DNA of 64,000 bases, taken from the NCBI GenBank assembly GCA_023525715.1, contig CM042012.1, positions 58,447,705 through 58,511,704 of the forward strand, written 5' to 3'. Of this stretch, positions 13,881 through 26,502 are shown piece by piece (within the stretch, counting starts at the first letter, position 1; every line of letters begins with the position of its first letter). The position numbers and the translations under genes were made by a program. Source of the stretch: Cichorium intybus. Its lineage: Eukaryota > Streptophyta > Magnoliopsida > Asterales > Asteraceae. Below the pieces are notes generated by a model that saw only the letters and a list, made by a program, of their open reading frames with translations, was not told where the DNA came from and made no database searches.

Positions 13881-14710
13881 AACGACTAACGCATTACAAC
13901 ACAGAAGTCTAAGCATACAGTTTGACCCAACGGGTCCCTAATCTCGACCATACATTCATATGACGTAAGGTATGCCTAACTTAAACACACATTACTGCTC
14001 ATAGTAAAATATGGCTACCTACACATGTAACATCACTGTAGTATAATGAGAAAACTCACCTGATCGATAAAGTTGATACGCACACTCCAATACCTTACAC
14101 GCCAAGCAACACAAACTCCTAACTTATCAAATAGTCGTAAATCAGCAATTCGAAAGACCCATAACCGATCCTGTGGTCCAAATCCCTAATCCATCCAAGT
14201 TGACCCAAAAAGTCAACTGGTCAAAATCAAATGTCAAGGTCATCGATCAAAAGTTAATGAGCAAAGTCAATGTTAACGCTTAACAACTCTATCTCCTCAA
14301 GATAGCGTCGCTAAGCCTAATCCATAACGGGCACTTGTGACAGTTAGCGTCACTAACTCCATATGTTAGCGGCACTAACTATGAATCCTTCAAAATCCTC
14401 ATTAAGCTCTTAATCCTTTCAGACAGGTGTCATGCCTTTCTAGAACCCATTTAAAACGACTATGGAGTCATAAAAATGCAACCTTTATGGTCATGCATGT
14501 CTAATGCATGACCAAATCCCAAACCTAGGTCCAAAAGGCTTGAAATGTCCAAATAAATCATGCAAAACACCCAAGAGAGCTTGGCTCACTCTCAAAACTA
14601 GTCTAAAAGCTCCAGAAATGATACAAGAAGCATAAAAGTCTGAACTTTACTCAAAACCCAAAAGATAACTTGACTAAGGGACCAATACTCCATTTTGTGC
14701 CATAAGATGC
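13880..14710 (-). repeat. Gypsy LTR on minus strand, left piece (split by solo LTR)
   Basis: Its internal order resembles the LTR at 34659-36206: an aaactcacctgatc block, palindromic TAGCG..CGCTA sites near 14300-14385, then ttaagctcttaat. It stops at 14710 where a solo LTR is inserted and resumes at 17840. The left limit of 13880 is approximate because I do not see a TGTAACGTCCC start. Confidence 0.6.
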
Positions 14711-17700
14711 TGTAACATCCGTGTTTTGGGCTTAAATCGACAAAATAAGACTTATTTTGTAAATAAAGAAAAACAAATAAATGAATAAATTTAATATTTT
14801 GTTATATTTGTATATTGTGAATAAATGAGCCAAATATAATTTTAAAATCTATTCGTAAACCAAATGTGAGAAATTTTGTCATAGGGACTAAAAAGTGTCA
14901 AATTGGCCAAACTTAACCATTAAACTTTGACTAGTCAATAATTTAGAAAGATTAGAAAATATTATGAAGGAATTGATCTAGAAACTTAGAGTAAGTTAAA
15001 TAATTCATGAAGTTGATATTAGTGACTAAATTATGAAGAATTTTAGCCTAGGGGACCATTTGTGTCAATTTGGGAAACTAAGGGTTAATGTTGACCTAGA
15101 CAATGACTCAAGTGAGTTAAATAATTATATTAGGGGCATAAGTGTGAATCTAGAGACTTCTAGTTAGAAGAATTGACTTTTGGGTGTTGGGTGTAGAAAG
15201 ACCAAACTCGAGGGACCTGTGTTGCAACTCTTGAAAGATGTAAAGTTTTTGATGGGGTTTTCCCCATTTCAGTCGTAATCGTGATTTTATAGAGAGGAGG
15301 AGAGGAGAATGGCGATTTCTTGAGTTGTTGAGGGATTTGAGCTTGGTTTTGATGATTCTTGCAAGCTCCTGAAGTTTCCTAGCAATATAAGGTATAAACT
15401 CTCACTTCTAGCTTTAGATTTTCGAGTTAGGGATTGGGGTTTGGACCCAATCCGAAATTTATGATGGGAGGAGGTCTTTTCTATGATTCCCAATGTTGGT
15501 TTGATGTTTCTAAGTTGTTGGAGTCTACAAATCCAGGGATGATCTAGAACCAATAGGTAGATTCACATGGGTGTGATGAACCCTAGAAATTGGGGATTTG
15601 ATGATTATTTGAGAAATCTATAAATTGGTGGATGAATATGGTGGTTTTGGATGAGGGGATTCATTTTTAATGATTCCCTAAGGATTCCAACCCTTGATGT
15701 GTAATCTTAAACCTTGAATCACTAGAACATGGGAATTGGGTGTTGAAATGGGTTTTATTCATGTATATGATGAAAGGATATATTGTTTAATGGATGAATG
15801 GGTTTATTGAATCAATTTGGAAGTATAATTGGAGTAAGGATCATTTCCTAATGATTCCATGGAATGGAAGAAGGAATCTCCACTTGTAATCATCAATTGA
15901 TGGGTTGGAATTGGGTATTCCATGGGTTTAACCTTTTGAACCAATGATTGGAATTGGAGATTCCATGAGGCTATCTTCTTTAGAGTTATGTGGGCATGAC
16001 TCCCTTAAGGGATGACCTTGGTTAAGAACTTAATGGGGTACTTAATGGTGTCGAGTGTAATGATTGACTATGAACTTGGTTTAATTACATCTTGCTATGA
16101 GATAAGAACTTGAATTGTGATTTCCATTGGTTTAAGCCATGGACACTTGGATTGGGAGTTGAATACTTGGAAATGAGTTTTTAGATGTGTATTTTGATGT
16201 ATAATTAGTATTAGGTTGAATTGGAACTTGAATTGGGTCAAAAAGGAGTGAAAAGGACCAAAAATGAAGCTACAACACGTCGCACATGACCCGTGTGTTG
16301 ATACATGACCCGTGTGAGATTTCTAAGGTTTCTGTCCAGTTTTGCCTTGGGTGCTACACGACCCGTGTCAGGCTACACGACCCGTGTAGCTGGGTTTGGC
16401 CATATTTGTCACTTTTTGGGTTTTGAGCTTTATGGTTTGGGCTTTGGGTCCTTGTTTTAATGCCAAACTTTGGGGATGTTTTAACTAAGATTTTCCATAT
16501 ATTAGAGATCTAAAGACTTCATTTTAGGGATGTCGGATGATAGTTCCTTTTAGTTCAAAATAAGTAATTATAGTGCGACTTTTTAGATGAAACGAGTATG
16601 ACACTTTCCATTCTTGTCTTGAAGGAAGGAGATACATTGTAATGACTTGGAGGTGAGACTAAGGACTTAAGTTATCACCGAACTAAGAGGATTTTGATGG
16701 AAGAGTTGATGTCTAGGAGCGCCTCCAAATGCATCAAAACTTGTGTGACGTTAGTGTTGACTCGTCAGTTGACCTTGGGTGAGTTTACTGGGAGTATACA
16801 TCCCTACTATTATCTTTTGTGTGTGTTATCAACTATTTTCATGTATGCTTTTATGCGCTAATTGTTATATGAGTACTATGTGTGCATTACATGAAACGAG
16901 TCCTTCTAAAGATGTTTTCAAATAAAGATTATGATGTTGTTTTTGAAAGGCATTTTGAGCATTCTATTGTGCGTTGCATTTCATATAGGATGGGATTGAC
17001 CGTGTGAGCCCTTGAGAACGAGTTTTTCCATTTTCTCAATTAAAGAGGGTGAGGAGATGTTATGAGTTTTGTCCTTCTCTAAAATAAAAAGGATGAGGAG
17101 AGGTTGTTCCCGACAATAGGGAACCGCATGAGGGAGTTGCTAACCCTCATGGGGGTAGTGTGATGGCAACTAGTCCTAGTTTGGCCTATACGGGGATCAA
17201 GTGATATGCTTTGTGCATGCCATTTGTGAACTTAGGTAGGTCCCATCGTGTTGAGTGAGACTTTTATGAGACATACATGAGTTTGGGATAGTTGCATCAT
17301 GCATTGCATTTGCATATCATAACTATCTATTTTGAGTAAATCTTTATGATGTTTTAAACAACTTTTAAAGTGTGTGTCAAAACTATTTTTGGGGGTTGTC
17401 CCAAGTGTGGTGGTTATACTGCCCACTCTGAATGGATTAATCACGGGTAAGCTCACTAGGCATTTCAATTACCTAACTTATTTTGATGTGTACTCATTTT
17501 GAGGAGTTTAGATGACTTTAGAAGAGCTGGATGTTTAGAAGGCCAATGATTGTGTGGTTTCATTTAAGCTGTGTAATGGTATTTGGATTGTAATAACCTC
17601 GTTCTTTTATAAACCAAGATGTTTTATTTAAAGTGGGACCAAATGATTTTTCTGCAACTTAAACCCTGAATTATTTCTCAATAAATCCCATGTGTTTTAA

Positions 17701-17834
17701 AATGGTTTGAACGAAAAATGACTTATTTTGAAGATGTTGAAACTAAAGTTTTCACTTAAGGATGATTTTTGAATAATGATGATAAACCATGGGTTAAGAT
17801 GTTTTTATGAAAAGCCTTAAGCGAGGGTGTTTTA
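14711..17834 (+). mobile_element. Solo Ty3/gypsy LTR, 3124 bp, TSD GATGC
   Basis: It starts TGTAACATCCGTGTTTTGGG and ends GAGGGTGTTTTA, where GTTACA would be expected, so the terminal CA has mutated to TA. GATGC at 14706-14710 is repeated at 17835-17839 as a 5-bp target-site duplication. No protein domains lie inside. It carries the perfect palindrome GCTACACGACCCGTGTAGC (centre mismatch only) at 16372-16390 and related CACG sites nearby. The length is in the range of long Tekay-type LTRs. Confidence 0.85.
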
Positions 17835-17839
17835 GATGC

Positions 17840-18332
17840 AACCCAAACAATAAGATAAAAAGGTGGAGACTTTCTGTCTTACCCAGGCCTAGAGAGTGAA
17901 CATCTTGCTGGTTCCTACTTGAAGAAAGCTTCCTTCCACCACCACACACCTTATTCTTCCTTTAGAAACCTTCAAGGATGGCTTATGGAGCCAAAATCAC
18001 CAAAAAGAGGCTAGGGTTTAGAGAGAGAGAAGGAGAGAGAGAGAGAGAGAGAGAGAGACTCCTGGAGGCTGTGGAAGGTGATATGATGGCTACCTAGGGT
18101 TTTGTGTCCTTTAAATAGGGCCCAAGGCCCGAAATCTAGGGTTTTGCATGTGCCTTTGGCGGCAGTTAGCGGCGCTAACTGCAGACTTCCCCGCGTACAA
18201 CATAAGTCAGGAGATAGCTCCCCAATGATATAGCGGCGCTATCCTCCCTAGATAGCGGCGCTATCTCCGAATCTTCCACAAAATCACTTTTCCTTGAGTC
18301 CGAACTATTCGTTTCAAGAACCGGGTCTTACA
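17840..18332 (-). repeat. Gypsy LTR on minus strand, right piece
   Basis: It continues the LTR interrupted at 14710 and ends GGGTCTTACA at 18332, the reverse complement of a TGTAAG start. It contains a GA microsatellite (about 18017-18059), a TATA-like box on the minus strand (CTATTTAAAG, about 18105-18114) and the perfect palindrome GTTAGCGGCGCTAAC at 18165-18179. Two TAGCGGCGCTA sites follow near 18230-18265. Confidence 0.7.
18017..18059. repeat. (GA)n microsatellite
   Basis: Interrupted GA dinucleotide run inside the LTR, on the transcript side of its minus-strand promoter region. Confidence 0.9.
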
Positions 18333-18439
18333 CACAAAGCGATAGGTTTGAAATGAGTCTTTAAAGTGAAAAAACACAACCTTGGAAACATGGTAAAACA
18401 TAAAACTCGACTCTTCGCAAAATATTTGTACAAAAATAA

Positions 18440-19765
18440 TGAGCCGACTTTGATGATGTTTTTGCGCCGATAGCGCGACTTGACAACTTAAAGCTCATTC
18501 TTGCCTTAGCGGCTCAACATGGGTGGTTTGTTCACCATGTAGATGTCTAGTCGTCTATTCTTAACATAGATCTCAAAGAGGAGCTTTATGTATCTCAACT
18601 GGAAAGATACGTTGACAAAGTATATAGTCACAAGGTGCTCAAGCTTTCCAAGGATTTTTATGATCTATGACAAGGTACTTGAGCTTAGAGCATTCTTTTG
18701 GATAAAAGCTTAAAAGAACTTGGCTTTTCAAAATGTTCACAAGACACGACAGTGTACAAGAGGTACCTGAAAGGAAAAACCCTTATAGTCGATGTCTTTG
18801 TTTACGACTTTATTAGTACCTGATGAAACAATAAAGACATTGTTGAATTCAATGAACAAATGGAAAATAGAATTTGAAATGAGTAATTTGGGTTTACTTT
18901 CTTGTTACCTCGGAATTGAGGCGTCGCAAAAGAAGTGGAGAATTTCTTTATGACAAACGACTTATACAAACAATATTTTGGAGCAATTTGGGTTGCTAGA
19001 TTGCAACCCGACAACTTCACCCATGCAATAAAAGTTGAAAGTCAAGAAAGATGAAGATGGTGAGAAAGTTGATCCAATGGAATATAGGTGAGTGGTGGTT
19101 TGTTTAAGGTACTTGACACACACTCGATTTGACTTGTCATCCGTTGTTGGAATTGCAAGTCGTTTTATGGAACAACGTAGAGACTACTTTGCATTTTCTA
19201 GTTCTTAAGCATATTTTATGACATGTAAAAGGAACATTTAATTATGGACTAAATTATGGAAAGAGTCCTAAAGTTGAAGTCTTGTTTGAGTTTAGCGATA
19301 GTGATCTTGAAGGTGACAATTTTTATAACCAGAGTACAAGTGGGGTATTTTTCTACCTTGGAAGAAGTTTGGCAACATGCCAATCTCGAAAGCAAAAGAC
19401 CATTGCTTTGGCTACATGTTAAGCCAAGTTTATGACAGCCACGACGGCTACATGTAAAAGCCATTTGCTTGAGAATCTCGTGCAGGAGCTTATAAGGACA
19501 TCATGTTATACATATCACCTTGCATGTTGACAACAAGTCGATAATTGCGTTGATGAAGAATCCTGTGTTTCATTGTGGAAGCAATCATATTGACATTCGT
19601 TCTCACATCATAAGGGAATGTGTTGAGAAAGACAAATTGTAGTAGAATATGTCAACTCAACAAGTGGATATTTTTACAAAAGCCTTGGCATACATGAAGC
19701 ATGGCAAAATGAGATATATGCTCGGCGTAATGGATACAGATCTTGGTCCTATTTAATGGGAAGAA
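18440..19765 (+). pseudogene. Degenerate Ty1/copia pol (RT to RNase H) with polypurine tract
   Basis: Translated pieces in shifting plus-strand frames match copia RT: ARLDNLKLILALAAQHGW, KEELYVSQLE, KELGFSKC and LIVDVFVYDF. The usual YVDD region has decayed to VYDF. RNase H follows: SDSDLEGDN, STSGVFFYLGRS, KQKTIALATC. Near the end, QIVVEYVNS and a MEAWQ/YMLGV-like stretch mark the C-terminus. The sequence aatgggaagaa at 19755-19765 looks like a polypurine tract followed by a possible LTR start, TGTAACATTTTAAACC at 19766. Multiple stops make this a dead copy of a copia lineage different from the one at 12307-13640. Confidence 0.85.
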
Positions 19766-20042
19766 TGTAACATTTTAAACCGGATAGCTTTTTGGGGTTT
19801 CCGGATAATTTCATTTATGTGCCGAATACTCATGAAGTAATATTGAACATTGCCAAGATGGCTTTATGAATAAAGATATTTCACATATCTTTATTGTCCC
19901 TTATATATGATTTTACCCAACATGCTAAGTCTCACAACACAAAGTCGATGAATAACAAATAACCAATGGATGTTTATGACTCAATGTAGAGTACTCAAAA
20001 AAGAAAAAAAAATCGAGAAACCCTCTTCAAATAGAAAATCTA
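19766..20042 (+). repeat. Possible copia 3' LTR (end not determined)
   Basis: It follows the polypurine-like tract and starts with TG, but no matching CA terminus or second LTR is visible. It may instead be decayed internal sequence of the neighbouring minus-strand element. No gene is seen. Confidence 0.35.
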
Positions 20043-20261
20043 TCTGATACCAATGTGTTATGTATGTTTTTTACCTCAAAAAATGCAAACCATGAACACA
20101 AATCCTAAAACAATGGATGAAAAGAGAAATAAAAAAAATAAGGGCGTTAATGGCCTGGCTTCTTTATTGTATTTCTTGGAAGAGATTACAAAATGGTTTA
20201 CTTTACTATTACAATATTCTTGAATTCTATTTATACTGATATAGAAGTCACTTATCTAACA
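20043..20261 (-). repeat. Short minus-strand LTR (206 bp) with tRNA-Met primer binding site
   Basis: On the minus strand an LTR of 206 bp runs from 20261 to 20056, starting TGTTAGATAAG and ending CATAACA. After 3 bases comes TGGTATCAGA (20052-20043), complementary to the 3' end of initiator tRNA-Met. A TATA box TATAAATAG lies on the minus strand at 20235-20227. The small size fits a copia or TRIM-like element; the internal part to the left is not recognisable. Confidence 0.6.
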
Positions 20262-20854
20262 TGAGAAACTTCAAGTATAAAAAATATGGTGAGTAAATCT
20301 GATATTTCTGAAGTTCATTTTTATAAAATAATAAATAATTCTAAATGGAAAATAGATGAGAAGACTAAAATTAAAGGTAGTAGACATAAAAAAGGCATCT
20401 CTAGACATTTTTTCACTTTCATGGGATTGTGTTTTCATTTCAACGTGAGAGTTACTTTACTCATTATCTTTCTATTATTTTATTAATTTCTTTAACCATG
20501 AAGTGTAAAAGCAGATCAAGATTTTGACCTCGAATTATATATTTATCAAATATACCAAGTAAACTATCATTGGTAATTCTGCGAATGACAAAACTTTTGT
20601 GCTTTTATATTTTAACAGATTCATTTTTAGCTGGTGAAATCATTCGATATATACGATCTTAAATGATTCAATGACCCCTTTATCAGATTATGATTATGTA
20701 GTAAAATTGATATCATTATCATTCTTTTTTTTTTTTCTTAACAACAATGGTAAATTAAACCCATATTCTCATGTATCCCAAAAAATAGGGGTGAATATAG
20801 TGCCATAGTATGCTACATTTTCAACCTATATTCCGTACAAACTATAGTTGTTAC

Positions 20855-21040
20855 CAGGAGCGGACGCAGAATTTACCAATAGCCGTGACACCGATTTTTT
20901 TTAAAGTAATATAATAAGATAATTTTTTTACGGGGTTGCACCGTATTAGAAAAATAAATAAATAAATAAAGATTACACTATATATCCGAAATTTAGCAGT
21001 GACCCAGCCCCCCAGGTGCCCTATACTAAATCCGCCCTTG
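20855..21040. mobile_element. hAT-type MITE, 186 bp, 8-bp TSD GTTGTTAC
   Basis: The left end is CAGGAGCGGA and the right end is TCCGCCCTTG, imperfect terminal inverted repeats of the CAGNGGCGGA type common in plant hAT elements. GTTGTTAC occurs at 20847-20854 and again at 21041-21048, an exact 8-bp target-site duplication as expected for hAT. It is non-coding, AT-rich inside and contains an AAATA run. Confidence 0.92.
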
Positions 21041-22972
21041 GTTGTTACAATTAGCTATCAAGTACTCTTCCTATTATACATGCTACCAACTTGTTTGACT
21101 AGCGTGTCAAGATTACCAAATTGACACAGTACTATACCAGTCAAACATATGATTACTAAGCATATTGACTATAAACTTTTTTGTTATGTTGGTTGATTTG
21201 TTTGGCACAGAATTTACAAGAAAAAAGCATAAGCTTGGAATCTAAAAAAATATAGCATCTCTACATGTTTGCTAGATGTAAGAATCCATAAGTGAAGTTG
21301 TGGTTTAGTGAAATTCATCAAGTTCTTTATTTTCGCGACATACATTGTGATTTACATAACCCGTATTGATTGTCAAACGGGTTAGGGGAATATCCACATT
21401 TACTCTACAACCCTAAAATTATACTATTATATGGTACGACTAAAGCAAATACTTAATAAAATGGGCGTCTTTACTGTATAAGAAGGAAGTGAAAGTGAAA
21501 AGTTAACTTATAACATAGGTTAGCTTCTTAATTACAAAACATTATCTTTTTACTCTTCAATTAATATATTAAACCCTTTGATTGTCACTCAACTACCATT
21601 GGGTTTTCCATCTGACAAATTTATATTTGGTAAGATTTTTATATATGTTGAATAAAATACAAGTGTAATTAAAGATGGTAGCTACCATTGTTCCTGAAAG
21701 ATTCTTGATCCATGTAAGATACAATGCGAGTTATATATGGTGGAAAGAGAACTAGATAACCATTAGAGTCGATTGTTCTTATTTTATATTTGTGGATTAT
21801 GGCATCACGTGGCGTGTGGTGTCTCCATTTATTTTAAGCATCGACTGTGTTTTGTTGCAAGTCGAGTGAAGATAACTTTGATCTGATTTACAATTTGTCA
21901 ATTTCATATGAACATATGATTTTATATATTTCTGCAAAAAAAAAAAAAAAAAAAAGTTATCCAGAAGTAAATGCATTCAGAAAAATGGAAGTAATTTATC
22001 AGGTTATAAACGTGAGATTGATATACAAGACTTTGGAATATATATAACGATGTACTTGTATTTTTTTTTTCTTCTAAAACTGTACCTACTATAAATAACT
22101 GAAACAGAAAACAGAAAGAACCAACACCAAATATAAGAATTAAATAATCTGACATAAACTCGACAAATGTTGCATAAATAATGACTTTTTTCTTTGAAGT
22201 TTAACATCACATGAATTAGTTTATAATTGTATCACAACTCATCGGGACCAAAAGTTATTTTCTTATTTGAAACACCAATTTATCTAGGTTGGTTGCTTTA
22301 TGAGTGAGTTACATAAATCGTCTTATATTATTTATCAAAATTACATATTATATTTTTATACTTCAAAGTTACGTAGTTAACTATCTTCGTCTTTCGTTGT
22401 CTGCATTTTTGTATTGAATTACGTCTATGACGTCCATTCACCTCGTGCACTTAAACCCTCCCTATGTGTGAAAAGAAATCTGGGGCATTTGAATCACGAG
22501 ATAATACATAAAACCTCTATGGTTTGTCTGAAATGTTTGATTTTATCATTTGCATATTTTTAGTTCATTAAAGCCAATAAGTTTGACATAAATATTCGGC
22601 TTTATCATTATTACATACTATGATACGTTTTCAGGTTACCATTAAATAAAATTCACAAAAGAACCCTTAAGTTTCCATTTTTTTTACGTTTTTACAGTAA
22701 GTATTTTGTTTATATTATACGTATTTATGAAACGAAAAAATGTTTAATACACGAAAATACGTGTTTATACACAAAAAATGTTCCATTAAACAGCGTATTT
22801 ACGTTTTAAAAAAAATGTTATTCATGTGTATACATTTTTTGCATATAAACACGTATGTAGCAGTTAAAAGCGTATTATTAAACGAAAAAAAACATATTTA
22901 TATTTCTAAAAACATAAAAATTCATATTTCTACTTCTAAAAATATATATCTAAATATTTCTAAATTCGTATC

Positions 22973-23141
22973 TATTATTATTATTATTATTATTATTATT
23001 TGATAAAATTATATAATTCGTCAATACGATTTATGAAAAGTCTCACATTTAATTGGTGACATTTACGACTCATCAATGTGATTTATAAAAAACCATGTGT
23101 TTAGTCGTTTATTTTTATTATGCATGTCTACGATTGATGTC

Positions 23142-23200
<59 letters not shown>

Positions 23201-23355
23201 CGTTAATATTTAATTGCTCACATTTAAGATCGGTCAACGTGATTTACAGGAAATCGTGCATTTAATCGCACATTAAGTTGTTTATTTTTATCGTTCACAT
23301 TTACAATTGTTGTGTTTTCTTTTATTATATTATATTATTATTATTATTATTATTA
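22973..23355. repeat. Three (TTA)n microsatellites in a diverged tandem duplication
   Basis: TTA runs lie at 22973-23000, 23143-23200 and 23331-23354. Between them are related segments with cacattta, cgtgatttac/atgtgattta and tcgtttattttta, a decayed tandem repeat of roughly 170 bp that includes the microsatellite in each unit. Confidence 0.75.
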
Positions 23356-25998
23356 ATTAACAATATATTGCTATTATTTAACAAAATTTCACGATTATTT
23401 TGAAATTATAAGAACAATTTTTTCACAGTTTTGGTCCTTGTAGTTGTTAAAAGCTTGTATTATTGGTCTCTGGTCCATTTAAAAGACAAAATTTCCATTT
23501 CCATTTTTTTCTTTCTTCTTTTAACATATTATTTATTTTAGTAATTAAAAAAAAGAAAAATACATCCACCCGCAAACGGAAAAGCGCACCGCTAGCCGCC
23601 GCTATGTATGCATGATTTCTCTGATTTATAGCCCAACACCTAAATCTTTAAAATGTGCAACGTGTGGTTGCCACCGGAAGTTCCACCATCGGGAATCCAC
23701 CAACGAAATTGGAATCAGAAGTGGGATTTTCAAAGTTTGGATGTGCAACATATCAGCATATTGATTAATAATCAACACACATTTAAATAAATAATCTTCA
23801 AATATTAGTTATAGAAATTGAGTCATTATCTAAAATTTAATTCAATAACAATTTCTAAATCATTTACCAGTTAATAATATCAAATAATAATTTTTGATAA
23901 CCAATTTAAAACAATGTGAAATCAAATGTTATAATTTTTTAAAACAACTATAGAGATTCTATCGGGCGGGATCGAAAATAATAATAAATTAATAATTCAA
24001 GGCATAGTTGTTCTATTTTTGCCACCAAATAAACGTGGTTCTCACCAAAACAACAACTACCACCTTCAATTAAAAAATCCCAATACTTAATTAACAATTT
24101 CATGATATAAACCATATAAAATATACACTCTTTTTATCTTTATTGTTTTTAACTTAGAAGTTTACCCACGTAATACATCGGAAATCTTGGTAGTTTAAAT
24201 TTTCTTATTAATTGTTGTTATAAGAAGAAATAAAAGTTGGACGTTGTAAAAAAATAATATTCTAATTAAAAAACACTCGATGCAATAAACAATAACATAT
24301 TTTTATTTATTTTATGATGACATCTTATTCTTATGATTTTCTTGTACGAGTATAGCTAACATGTACAATTCGAAATACAACCATATATGATGTTTATTAT
24401 AATATTCACATAAATTATTTTGTCAATATTTTGATTGAATACTCCATGTATACCGTTAGACAAAATGGGACATAAAAACTTGTTCAAATTCATTGTTTGA
24501 ATCAAATGTAATTGATTATACACTTGTTAACTGTTTTGGAGTAACTAACATGATAATATATATGTTAACACTAGAACTTATTTTCTATATTTACAAATAA
24601 TATATAAAGTTTTAACAATTAGAATTTAATTTTGTACTTTTCACATTTTAATAAAATAAACTGAATAACCATTGTATAGGCTCATGAATCTCAAAATTTC
24701 AAAATAAAACATTACTTACTTAAATATATCAACCTAATAACAAATTTAAAAGTAATAAATAATAAAACAATGAAGCAAAAACAATATAATCACGAACTGG
24801 TTAACAAAATAATAATAATAATATATAATATAACATTTAAAAGAAATAGAAGTTGAAAACACATAAAAAATGGAAGAGAAAGCAAAGCCATTAAAATATA
24901 TAAATAGTGAATCATTTATTTATCCTAATTATAAAACTTTAAAAATGATAATATATGATTTGCTATAAAATTGAACGATCCCTTACAATTTTTTCAATTC
25001 GTGCATCAACTTGTTAGTAATTTTTTTTGACACAAATATGAAATTCCACAAATTATAGTTTCCTAATAAGATTTCTTGGACTAAAACATTATTATTGGTC
25101 ATTATCAACGATCCAATAAAATATCAAACAATCTAATGAAAAGCTAAAAAGTACCTTAAATATCATATGTAACTTATTTTTTGACTTTGTAACCCATAAA
25201 TTGTTTTAAAGATGTTATAACTAATAAAAACTCAACCAATAAACAATACATATTCAAACTATTTTACTTTTACCGTTAGACAACAAATCCAAAAAATTTT
25301 ATCTATCATCGCAAATTCAGGAGTGTGTATCGTACGAAAGTAGACAAATCAAAGTAAAAAAGTTAAAAACAATGTAATTGAATCAAACTAACATTGAAAA
25401 TATAACAATATTGTTTTGTGTTTTAAGATGCAAGTTAAGATGTTATTTAATGAATTTAATTCCCTTTTTCTGTAAAGATGATGTTTCATTTGTCCATACA
25501 TTTGTGACAAAAACTCTATCCAAATTGGAAAGAAGATAAAAGGACGTGGAAATGATTTGGGATGTAAAAATCCAAAATAGAAGCTCTGCAATTCAATTAT
25601 TGTCATGAATCACAGAAGTATAATTGTACCTTACAACAAATCAAGCAGGACATTCAGACCTGTTTGGATTAAATTTAGAAACGACGAAAGATATTTACCT
25701 CGATAATTTGCAAACAGATAAGGCAAAAAGTAATTGAAACGATCAAAGGGAATTTTAATATCTTCTAGACAAATTCAAACACCAGTGTAAACCTATAATT
25801 CAGATCTGAATTGTCTGATTTCCAGTTCCGATTTCATGATCAACACCAGATCAAACTGGTAATTTAATCGGTAGATCACAAAGAACAGAGATGTAATTGT
25901 ATAAGAAAAAAAAATTACGTACATACTTATATATATAATCGTGAAAATTCTTCTTTCACTCGAATTTGAATCAAATATCTCGATAATCTTCAGTAAAT

Positions 25999-26376
25999 TT
26001 ACAGAGGACTACACCTTCTTTTCTTCGTGTTTGATTGTTGATCGATGAGTTCATAGCTCGACCGGAAAAACGACTCAATCTCATCTCTCGCAACGGCCTC
26101 GAAGAAATCAAACTCCGATAACCTTCTCCGACAGGAAGGAGCAGACGGCCTCTGTTTCTTCCGCGGCGGAGGACAGTTAACGGTTATCGGAATTCTATGT
26201 TCTACCGATGTCGGAGTTCGACACTCCTCGACTTCCTGATCCTCCAATTGAATCGTGCATGATTCTTCAGATGTTGAATCGAGCGGCGGTGGAGATTCTG
26301 GTTCTGGAAGCTTGATTTTCAACGATGTCAGACGAATTGCAGGGAGATCTTGAGGTAACTGTAGATCTGTAGACAT
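25999..26376 (-). CDS. SIAMESE-RELATED (SMR) type cyclin-dependent kinase inhibitor, 125 aa
   Basis: SMR proteins bind cyclin-CDK complexes in the plant nucleus, block mitotic division and promote endoreduplication or stress-induced arrest. The single-exon frame has the family signature CRTPTSVEHRIP at residues 52-63 and the following CPPPRKK (68-74). The conserved C-terminal element DEIESFF lies at 98-104, with basic tails RRR and KKRR that suit nuclear location. Residues 25-50 are Pro/Ser then Glu-rich, as in relatives. I start at MSTDLQLPQDLP rather than the upstream in-frame ATG at 26469: that 31-residue extension is His-rich and unlike the family, and it would begin only a few bases after the predicted transcription start. 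Length fits the usual 90-130 aa. Paralogue number cannot be decided. Confidence 0.92.
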   Translation of the reverse strand: MSTDLQLPQDLPAIRLTSLKIKLPEPESPPPLDSTSEESCTIQLEDQEVEECRTPTSVEHRIPITVNCPPPRKKQRPSAPSCRRRLSEFDFFEAVARDEIESFFRSSYELIDQQSNTKKRRCSPL

Positions 26377-26502
26377 GATGTGGTGGCGGTGGTGGTGGTG
26401 GTAGTGGTTGCAGGCGATAACTCGGTGGGTGGTGGGTGGATGAGGGATTTGATTAAGAGATGTGGACAAGAAGTGGAGGGTGAGATACCTGCGCTGTGCA
26501 CT

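Larger units (their letters stand above)
20262..25998. other. Low-repeat AT-rich intergenic region
   Basis: Apart from the hAT MITE and the TTA microsatellites listed separately, I see no gene, RNA gene or element. Short ORFs (for example 20286-20486, 21847-22047, 22740-23003, 25388-25606) have no recognisable domains and composition typical of chance ORFs in AT-rich DNA. Confidence 0.6.

Noticed and set aside
25388..25606. 72-aa minus-strand ORF downstream of SMR
   Set aside because: No recognisable domain; aromatic-rich composition expected of AT-rich chance frames.
26377..26469. Upstream in-frame extension of SMR with a His-rich stretch
   Set aside because: It is encoded by a gtggtggtg-type repeat, is unlike the family N-terminus, and would begin only about 6 bases after the predicted transcription start.
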